A stretch of 64,000 nt of DNA. It comes from Vulcanimicrobiota bacterium (GTDB lineage Bacteria > Vulcanimicrobiota > Vulcanimicrobiia > Vulcanimicrobiales > Vulcanimicrobiaceae). Each line of letters opens with the position of its first letter. Position 1 is the stretch's first letter. The stretch spans positions 148,118 through 212,117 of the forward strand of contig JAAXCX010000002.1 in the NCBI GenBank assembly GCA_013036105.1, in the 5' to 3' direction. Under the pieces are notes generated by a model, which saw nothing but the letters and a program-made list of their open reading frames with translations, was not told the DNA's origin and made no database searches. Shown here piece after piece: positions 58,382-64,000 of this stretch. The translations under genes and the position numbers were made by a program.

Positions 58382-60999
58382 GCCGGAAGCACCGCGTCAC
58401 GAATCGCGTTCAATGCGGCCTGCGCGCCGGCGGGATTCTTTCCTCCGCCTTGCGCTTGTCCCGGCTGTCCGCCGCCGCGCCCGTCTATCAACGGTGCGGC
58501 GAGCTTGACTAGATTGCCCGCATGCACTCCGGCTTTGACCAGATCGTCGCTGACGCTGACGAGCAAACTGACCGTTTCGCCGTCCACTCCGGCCAACGCG
58601 ATAGCCCCGCTGCGCACGCGCTGGCGAATTGCGCTGCTCAAATGCCGGAGCGCTTCGGCTCCCGCATCCGGAACGACCGCGCCCACGAAACTGCGGTCAC
58701 CTTTGCGTTCAACGTTCTCGACATAGCTTTGCGCGTCGGATGCGGCAAGCTTCGCCTTCAAATCGCCGACCGCGTTTTGCAGGTCCTTGACGTCACTCTG
58801 CAGCTTTTCGATGCGTTCGCCCAGTTCTTCGGGACTGGCCGCGAGCGCCGCCGCGAGATTGCCGACAAGGTCTTGCTGGCGCTGGACGTACTCTTCGGCG
58901 CTCTGCGAAACGCACGACTCTATGCGGCGAATGCCGCTGCCGATCGAAAACTCGCTGAGAATGAGAAACAAGCCGAGCTCGCCGGTCGAATGCGAATGCG
59001 TGCCGCCGCAAAATTCGACTGACGGTCCGGCCGTCACGACGCGAACTTCTTCGCCGTATTTTTCGCCGAACATCATGATCGCGCCGCTCGCGCGCGCTTC
59101 TTCGATCGCCAGAACGCGCGTTTCCAGCGGGGTGTCATCGCGGATCATTTCGTTCACGCGGTGCGCGATGTCGCGTTTTTGCGCGGGCTCGAGCGCACCG
59201 TGCGGCCAACGGAAATCGAAACGCATGCGATCGATGCCGACCCACGAACCGGCTTGCGTGACGTCGTCGCCCAACACGTCTTTGAGCGCGCGCTGGAGTA
59301 AGTGCGCCGACGTGTGATGGCGCCGGATCTCGCGCCGCCAATCCGCCGAAACTTCCGTACGCACGCGGTCGCCGACTCGCAGTTCGCCCGAACGGACTGT
59401 GCCCGCATGCGCGATCGCCTCACCCGCATATTGCGTATCGGAGACCTCGAAGAACGCGCCGTTCCCGGCATCGGCGGAGCGCAGCGCACCGCGGTCACCG
59501 ATCTGGCCGCCTTTTTCCGCGTAGAACGACGTGCGGTCGAGCAACACGTCGCCGCGCTCGCCTTCGCGCAGTTCCGCAACCGGTTCCCCGTCCTTGAGCA
59601 GCGCCGCAATCGTGCCCTCGCCTTCCAACCCGTCGTAACCGGTGAACTCGCTTCTGATCGCGGGCAGATCGGCGACCGCAACCACGGGGCGCTTCGATGC
59701 GGCATCGCGGCGCGCGCGTTCACGCTGCTCGTTCATCGCTTGCTCGAATCCGCGCATGTCGACGCTCAGACCGCGTTCGGCGGCAATCTCGCGCGTGAGT
59801 TCGACCGGAAAGCCGAACGTGTCGTGCAGTTCGAAAGCAGCCTGCCCCGGCACGAGTTTGCTCTTACGAATCTCAGGTTCGTCGAAGAGCGCGGCGCACC
59901 GGGCCATCCCGCGTTCGAGCGTGCGGTCAAACGTTTGTTCTTCAATGCGCAGCGCATCGACGATCCGCGTTTGATTCGCCCGCAGCTCCGGATAGCCGGA
60001 CTCGAGCGATTTTACGACCGCGGGAACCAGTCCGGTCAAGAAACCGTCGGGATAGCCGAGCAAACGTCCGTTGCGAATCGCTCGGCGAATGAGAAAGCGC
60101 AGCACGTAGCCGCGATCGGTATTGCCCGGATACACGCCATCGTTGATGAGAAACGTGACCGCGCGGATGTGATCGGCGATGATGTTGCGCCGTTCCAGCT
60201 GGTCCTTTTCAGAAAGGGCGGTCTTGCCCACGCGCGGCTGCGCGTCGATCAGGTCGGTGAAGAGATCGGTTTCGTACATCGACCGCTTGCCGTTGGCAAT
60301 TGCGAGCGTGCGGTCGAATCCCATACCGGTGTCGATCTGTTTGCGCGGCAACTCTTCGAGAGCACCATCGGTGCCGCGATTGAACTGCTGAAAGACCAAA
60401 TTCCAAAACTCGACGAAGCGATCGCCTTTGTTGGGCCCGTCATCGTCCGGGCCGGCCGCGTACTCCGGACCGTTGTCGTAGAAGAGCTCCGTGCACGGAC
60501 CGCACGGCCCGGTCGAACCCATCGTCCAAAAATTCTCTTCGTCGAAGCGCGAGATGCGTTCGGGCGGAATCCCGAGCTCGAGCCAAATTTTTTCCGCTTC
60601 GTCGTCGCCGGTATGCACGGTGATGGCGATGCGTGCGGGATCGAGTTTGAGAACTTTCGTGACGAACTCCCACGCATAGCCGATCGCCTCGCGTTTGTAG
60701 TAGCCGCCGAAACTGAAATTGCCGAGCATCTCCATCAACGTGCCGTGGCGGCCCGTGCGCCCGACGTGCTCGATGTCGCTCTTCGCGCCGGCTACGCGAA
60801 GGCAGCGCTGCACGGTCACGACGTTTTGCGCCGGGGGCGGCTCGTCGCCCAAGAAAGCCGGTACGAATTGCTCCATTCCGGCGATCGTGAACAGCGTCGT
60901 CGACATCGCGTCCGGAATCAAACTCGCGGACTGGACGTGCTTGTGCCCCCGCGACGTAAAAAACTCGACGTACGCCGAGCGCAGCTCCTGGCTCTTCAT
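58378..60999 (-). CDS. alaS: Alanine-tRNA ligase
   Basis: The 873-residue protein has the class II catalytic core (MSTTLFTIAGMEQFVPAFLG, FWTMGSTGPCGPCTELFYD, LEELPRKQIDTGMGFDRTLA), the editing domain (HHTSAHLLQRAL with HxxxH, and FCGGTHSHSTGELGLF) and a C-terminal Ala-rich coiled region plus C-Ala domain ending GGGQPGQAQGGG. Length and domain order are those of normal bacterial AlaRS. It follows the SigB gene after 39 bases and starts a three-gene overlapping group. Confidence 0.98.
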   Translation of the reverse strand: MKSQELRSAYVEFFTSRGHKHVQSASLIPDAMSTTLFTIAGMEQFVPAFLGDEPPPAQNVVTVQRCLRVAGAKSDIEHVGRTGRHGTLMEMLGNFSFGGYYKREAIGYAWEFVTKVLKLDPARIAITVHTGDDEAEKIWLELGIPPERISRFDEENFWTMGSTGPCGPCTELFYDNGPEYAAGPDDDGPNKGDRFVEFWNLVFQQFNRGTDGALEELPRKQIDTGMGFDRTLAIANGKRSMYETDLFTDLIDAQPRVGKTALSEKDQLERRNIIADHIRAVTFLINDGVYPGNTDRGYVLRFLIRRAIRNGRLLGYPDGFLTGLVPAVVKSLESGYPELRANQTRIVDALRIEEQTFDRTLERGMARCAALFDEPEIRKSKLVPGQAAFELHDTFGFPVELTREIAAERGLSVDMRGFEQAMNEQRERARRDAASKRPVVAVADLPAIRSEFTGYDGLEGEGTIAALLKDGEPVAELREGERGDVLLDRTSFYAEKGGQIGDRGALRSADAGNGAFFEVSDTQYAGEAIAHAGTVRSGELRVGDRVRTEVSADWRREIRRHHTSAHLLQRALKDVLGDDVTQAGSWVGIDRMRFDFRWPHGALEPAQKRDIAHRVNEMIRDDTPLETRVLAIEEARASGAIMMFGEKYGEEVRVVTAGPSVEFCGGTHSHSTGELGLFLILSEFSIGSGIRRIESCVSQSAEEYVQRQQDLVGNLAAALAASPEELGERIEKLQSDVKDLQNAVGDLKAKLAASDAQSYVENVERKGDRSFVGAVVPDAGAEALRHLSSAIRQRVRSGAIALAGVDGETVSLLVSVSDDLVKAGVHAGNLVKLAAPLIDGRGGGQPGQAQGGGKNPAGAQAALNAIRDAVLPA

Positions 61000-61038
61000 A
61001 AAGGTCGGTTCGGTATTGGCGGGTTTTGGGGCGGGGGC

Positions 61039-61827
61039 CTACTCCTGAAGCACGTGACGGAGCTTTTCGAGCGCTTTCTGCTGGAGGCGCGATACGTGCA
61101 TTTGCGAGACGTTCAAACGCTTGGCGATCTCCGTCTGCGAAACGCTCTCGTAAAAGCGCAGGTAGAGAATGACGCGCTCCCGGCCGGTCAGCACTTCGAA
61201 GGCGTGCTCCAGATTGGCTTTATCTTCGAGCAGCGCCAGGCCGGCGTCGGTCGTTCCGATGTAATCGGCCAGCGTCTGCGATTTCTTGTCGCCTTCGCCC
61301 GAGAGCTCGGTGTCGAGCGACAGGAGATTGTACGCCTGTCCGAGCTCTTGCGCTTCCAGAATATCTTCTTCGGTTGCGTTTAAGTGCTGCGCGAGCTCCG
61401 CGACGGTCGGGCTGCGCCCGATCTTCACCGAGAGTTTTTCGACCGCGCGGTTGACCGCGAGGTTGAGTTCTTGCAGACGGCGGGGAACCTTGACGGCCCA
61501 GCCCTTGTCGCGGAAGTAGCGTTTGATTTCGCCGACGATCGTCGGCGTCGCGTAGGTCGTGAACTCGACGCCGCGCTCCAAATCGAAACGATCGATCGCC
61601 TTGAGCAAGCCGACGGTTCCGACTTGGATCAAATCGTCGAGCGCCTCACCGCGGTTGGCGAATTTTACGGCCAAATACCGCACCAGATTGAGATGAGCCA
61701 CAACCAGCTCGCTGCGCAGTTTGTCGTATTCGGGGGTGCCGGGCTGTTTTTTGGCTTCGGCAAAACGCCCGAACGCTTCGCGCGTCTTCTGCCTATCCCA
61801 ACGCTCTTCGTCGGTGTGCGAGTGCAC
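61039..61827 (-). CDS. SigB/SigF-type stress sigma factor
   Basis: The 262-residue protein has region 2 (NLVRYLAVKFANRGEALDDLIQVGTVGLLKAIDRFD, YATPTIVGEIKRYFRDKGWAVKVPRRLQELN), region 3 and region 4 (LTGRERVILYLRFYESVSQTEIAKRLNVSQMHVSRLQQKAL). This is the SigB/SigF/SigG group. RsbW- and RsbV-type genes directly upstream form the classical partner-switching module. Its regulon probably covers general stress; a candidate target promoter is at ku. Confidence 0.93.
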   Translation of the reverse strand: MHSHTDEERWDRQKTREAFGRFAEAKKQPGTPEYDKLRSELVVAHLNLVRYLAVKFANRGEALDDLIQVGTVGLLKAIDRFDLERGVEFTTYATPTIVGEIKRYFRDKGWAVKVPRRLQELNLAVNRAVEKLSVKIGRSPTVAELAQHLNATEEDILEAQELGQAYNLLSLDTELSGEGDKKSQTLADYIGTTDAGLALLEDKANLEHAFEVLTGRERVILYLRFYESVSQTEIAKRLNVSQMHVSRLQQKALEKLRHVLQE

Positions 61828-61836
61828 TATGACACG

Positions 61837-62268
61837 CTAATGGGCGACTTTTTTTGTCATTACGAGATTCGTTCCGCGGTCCGGATGCACGTCGTACTCG
61901 ACGGAATCCATGAGCGAACGAATCAGGAAGACTCCTAGCCCGCCGACCGTCGGTTCGTCCGTGCGGCGCGGGCGTATACCTTCAGGACGCGTGCCGTGCC
62001 CGAAGTCGCTAACGCGAACCGTCAAACCTTCGGGTCCGGTTTCGCAGGTGATTTGGATCTGGGCGCTGCCCTCCGCGTGCTGAATGCAGTTGGTGCACGC
62101 CTCGGCAACGGCGAGCTTCACGTCCTCAATGTCTTCGATCGAGAAATTGAGTCTGTTGGCGACTGCGGCTACCGCTAAACGCGCGACGGCAACCCACTCG
62201 GCCTTGCTCGGGATGCGCAGCTCGACGACGCCGAGCGACCCTTGCGCCTGTGTGGCCGGCTGGTTCAC
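61837..62268 (-). CDS. Anti-sigma factor, RsbW/SpoIIAB-type kinase
   Basis: The 143-residue protein has the GHKL ATP-binding motifs: N-box AVAEACTNCIQHAEGS and G-box GGLGVFLIRSLMDSVEYDVHPDRGTNLVM. Such proteins bind the sigma factor and also phosphorylate the anti-anti-sigma factor on Ser. The start overlaps the stop of the RsbV-type gene by 4 bases and it is 9 bases from the sigma gene, so stoichiometry is set by coupling. Confidence 0.92.
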   Translation of the reverse strand: MNQPATQAQGSLGVVELRIPSKAEWVAVARLAVAAVANRLNFSIEDIEDVKLAVAEACTNCIQHAEGSAQIQITCETGPEGLTVRVSDFGHGTRPEGIRPRRTDEPTVGGLGVFLIRSLMDSVEYDVHPDRGTNLVMTKKVAH

Positions 62269-62609
62269 ACCAGCGCCTGCATCGCGGCGTCCTCGTCATC
62301 GTAGATACCGAAGATCTTCACCAAGCCCGTAATGTCGAATATCTTCTTGATCTGCGGGTTCGTGCAGACGAGGTTCACCGTGCCCCCGTGTTCGCGGACG
62401 CGTTTGAGTCCGCCGATGAGTACGCCCAAACCGGTCGAATCGATGTAACGCACTTTCTCCAAATTGATCACGAGGTTGTAGTGACCCTTGTCGATCAGGT
62501 CGCCGATGGCGTCCTTGACCTTGGGCGAAGTGTAAACGTCGATCTCGCCGTTGAGATCGACAACGTACATGTCGCCCTTGGATTCCCGAACGTCTACTTT
62601 AATATCCAT
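62265..62609 (-). CDS. Anti-anti-sigma factor, RsbV/SpoIIAA-type
   Basis: The 114-residue STAS-domain protein has the phosphorylatable Ser in VRYIDSTGLGVLIGGLK and the family's strand-helix order (VVDLNGEIDVYTSPKVKDAIGDLI). When unphosphorylated it takes the anti-sigma factor away from the sigma factor. An AGGAG site precedes ATG 62609. No PP2C phosphatase for it is in this window. Confidence 0.92.
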   Translation of the reverse strand: MDIKVDVRESKGDMYVVDLNGEIDVYTSPKVKDAIGDLIDKGHYNLVINLEKVRYIDSTGLGVLIGGLKRVREHGGTVNLVCTNPQIKKIFDITGLVKIFGIYDDEDAAMQALV

Positions 62610-62615
62610 GTGCTC

Positions 62616-62888
62616 CTATGTTTCCGACGCATTGCGCGTCACATCGTCAGCCATGTTCGAACGCGCCGAGTCGACAACGTCCCGTCCGCGCTGGTAAAGA
62701 TCGCGCAGGTCGCCCGTCGCGTCCATTGCGCGGTTGCCGGCTTCCCGGGCTTTACCCACGATCAGGTCCCGCGCATCCTCTTGCATGATCACGTAAGCGA
62801 GAAGAATTCCGATGATCGCGCCGGCCACGAAACCGCCGAGAAAACCGTTTCCCCGCGGCGACGCGCCGCCGCCCTGCTGTTCGTTCAC
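62616..62888 (-). CDS. YtxH-domain protein
   Basis: The 90-residue protein has one N-terminal helix (GNGFLGGFVAGAIIGILLAYVIM) and a helical, charged tail (IVGKAREAGNRAMDATGDLRDLYQRGRDVVD), the plan of the YtxH/general-stress family. It ends 6 bases before the RsbV gene. In Bacillus the YtxGH pair is under SigB control. Confidence 0.85.
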   Translation of the reverse strand: MNEQQGGGASPRGNGFLGGFVAGAIIGILLAYVIMQEDARDLIVGKAREAGNRAMDATGDLRDLYQRGRDVVDSARSNMADDVTRNASET

Positions 62889-63292
62889 GATGGTTCTCCG
62901 TTCGAATTGCCGCGCACGAAGCGGCGAAGCCCCGCGCTGATGCCGCCCAGTGTGGCCCCGACGTTGACGATCGCGGGCGAAATCGCTTCCTGCGTCAGCT
63001 TAGCGGCGCTCGCAACCGACGCGGCCACTTGCTCGAGCGACGACACTGCGCCCGACAGACGCGCAAGCGTGCGATCCGCCGTGTCGGCAATGCCGCCGAC
63101 GTGCGTCAGCGTTTCCGCGACCGGCTTCCCGAGCGCGGCCATCTGCTGGTCCACGCCGTCGAGCGTACGGTTCAGCCGGCGCAGCGTGCGCGCTAGACTC
63201 AGCATCGCCAAAAAGATGCCCAGGCCCGCTAGAAATGCGCCCAGCCCCCCCGCAACATCGAGAAAGGCGGGCCAAGTAAAGCCCGTATTCAA
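62885..63292 (-). CDS. DUF948/YtxG-like membrane protein
   Basis: TTG 63292 overlaps the cysteine desulfurase stop (TTGA) and has GGAGGA upstream. The 135-residue protein has one helix (VAGGLGAFLAGLGIFLAMLSLA) and a coiled, amphipathic region (LNRTLDGVDQQMAALGKPVAETL), typical of DUF948. It overlaps the YtxH-type gene by 4 bases. Together they look like the YtxG/YtxH pair upstream of a SigB module. Confidence 0.85.
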   Translation of the reverse strand: MNTGFTWPAFLDVAGGLGAFLAGLGIFLAMLSLARTLRRLNRTLDGVDQQMAALGKPVAETLTHVGGIADTADRTLARLSGAVSSLEQVAASVASAAKLTQEAISPAIVNVGATLGGISAGLRRFVRGNSNGEPS

Positions 63293-64000
63293 AAGTGTCC
63301 TCCGCCGGCAGTGCCTTGGCGTGAACCAAGTATTCCCCGTTCTGCTTGGTTTGAAAAGCCGGATGCCGCGCGCATCGCCGAGACGCCCCGCTCCAGCAGC
63401 TCCCCGGCGCGCGTTATTTCTTCCTCGGTCGTCAGGCGTCCGAGCGAGAGCCGGACGACGCCTCGCGACCATTCCGCCGGGAGCCCCAGCGCCGCCACGA
63501 CGTGGCTCGGCTCGACCACACCCGACGCGCACGCGCTGCCCGCCGAAACCGCCAGCCCATCAAGGTCGAGAAGCGCCAGCAGCCGGTCACCTTCGATGCC
63601 CGAAAAAGCGAGGTTCAGGTTGTTGGGCAGCCGGAGCGCCCCGCCGCCGTTCACGCGCACCCCGCCGAGCCGCTCGCGAACCAGCACCTCGAGACGGTCC
63701 CGCAATTTCTCCGCGCGCGCCGCGGCCTCGTCGCGCTCCGCCGAGGCCAGTTCCAACGCGCGCGCCATTCCGACAATGCCCGCCACGTTCTCGGTTCCCG
63801 CGCGCTTGGCGAACTCTTGGCCGCCGCCGTGCACCTGCGCCGCGATCGGCGTGCCTTCGCGCACAAACAGCGCGCCGACGCCCTTCGGACCGTAAAACTT
63901 ATGCGCCGCACGCGAAAGCAAGTCCACGCCGAGCGCGCGCACGTCGCGCGGCAAATACGCCGGCGCCTGCACCGCCCCCGTCTGGAAGAGGGCGGCGCGC
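63289..64000 (-). CDS. Cysteine desulfurase, IscS/NifS type (5' part outside window)
   Basis: The frame is open to the window edge. It carries the PLP Lys in RAAHKFYGPKGVGALF, AKRAGTENVAGIVGMARAL and the active-site loop SAGSACASG with the catalytic Cys, and ends with a short tail. It is a class I (IscS/NifS-like) desulfurase supplying sulphur for Fe-S clusters or tRNA thiolation. The stop overlaps the DUF948 gene start. Confidence 0.9.
   Translation of the reverse strand, partial: RAALFQTGAVQAPAYLPRDVRALGVDLLSRAAHKFYGPKGVGALFVREGTPIAAQVHGGGQEFAKRAGTENVAGIVGMARALELASAERDEAAARAEKLRDRLEVLVRERLGGVRVNGGGALRLPNNLNLAFSGIEGDRLLALLDLDGLAVSAGSACASGVVEPSHVVAALGLPAEWSRGVVRLSLGRLTTEEEITRAGELLERGVSAMRAASGFSNQAERGILGSRQGTAGGGHF

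Noticed and set aside
59302..61383. Long plus-strand open frame of about 690 codons
   Set aside because: It is antisense to alaS and the SigB gene, which are unmistakable; high GC leaves long antisense frames open. Its translation is Arg-rich with no domain.

Overview
The window looks like chromosomal DNA of an uncultured, high-GC diderm bacterium. It has TonB-type outer-membrane receptors, lipoproteins with clear lipoboxes and large beta-barrel proteins. It also has features often seen in Gram-positive-like or deep-branching lineages: an RsbV/RsbW/SigB partner-switching module beside YtxG/YtxH-like proteins, a split transketolase, Ku plus split LigD, and GT117/DUF2723 membrane proteins. My best guess is a Candidatus Eremiobacterota (WPS-2)-like or similar terrestrial lineage; that is inference from gene content only. 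Genes are packed tightly, with many ATGA, GTGA and TTGA overlaps and frequent GTG or TTG starts. I see no transposase, phage, CRISPR array or rRNA. The only RNA gene found is a tRNA-Leu(CAG). No gene-free stretch exceeds about 300 bases once small genes are included.

Layout. 0-6 kb: end of a nicotinate phosphoribosyltransferase gene, a degenerate ABC ATPase with a membrane partner, a decayed alpha/beta hydrolase, DJ-1/PfpI, two SDRs, a thioesterase, a cupin and rpsO. 6-13 kb: carotenoid oxygenase, lipoproteins, split transketolase and a two-component system. 13-16 kb: an overlapping cupredoxin / SCO1 / cupredoxin / haem-c outer-membrane protein operon that runs into that two-component system. 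16-22 kb: TPR protein, two TonB-receptor-like proteins and a GloVer-repeat lipoprotein. 22-31 kb: DEAD-box helicase, pnp, SDR, UbiD, UbiA and a LIV-type binding protein. 31-39 kb: a GntR(YtrA)-ABC operon that starts with a 34-residue peptide gene and ends with a 49-residue microprotein gene, a Fic protein, a wHTH-TPR regulator, a DUF5916 protein and a second small peptide gene. 39-46 kb: GNAT, NIPSNAP, hydrolase, ECF sigma/anti-sigma pair, tRNA-Leu, HtrA-like protease, MFS pump and Ku. 46-55 kb: M28 peptidase-like protein, secreted and SGNH proteins, split LigD, small membrane proteins and a YyaL-type protein. 55-64 kb: one long leftward transcription unit: cysteine desulfurase, YtxG/YtxH, RsbV, RsbW, SigB, AlaS, a LolA-like protein and two membrane glycosyltransferase-like proteins.

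The most unusual signal is a pair of tiny genes 5 kb apart (33347-33451 minus, 38593-38739 plus). Their products are otherwise dissimilar but share the C-terminal pattern F-x-GWGPK followed by one last residue. The first is the promoter-proximal gene of a GntR/ABC-transporter operon that has a near-consensus promoter and a perfect 12-base palindrome as likely operator. I propose an undescribed short-peptide family, possibly an exported or sensed peptide. Three other genes (second TonB receptor, DEAD-box helicase, GT117 protein) lack a canonical start codon where homology or a signal peptide demands one, which suggests unusual starts or local sequence errors.
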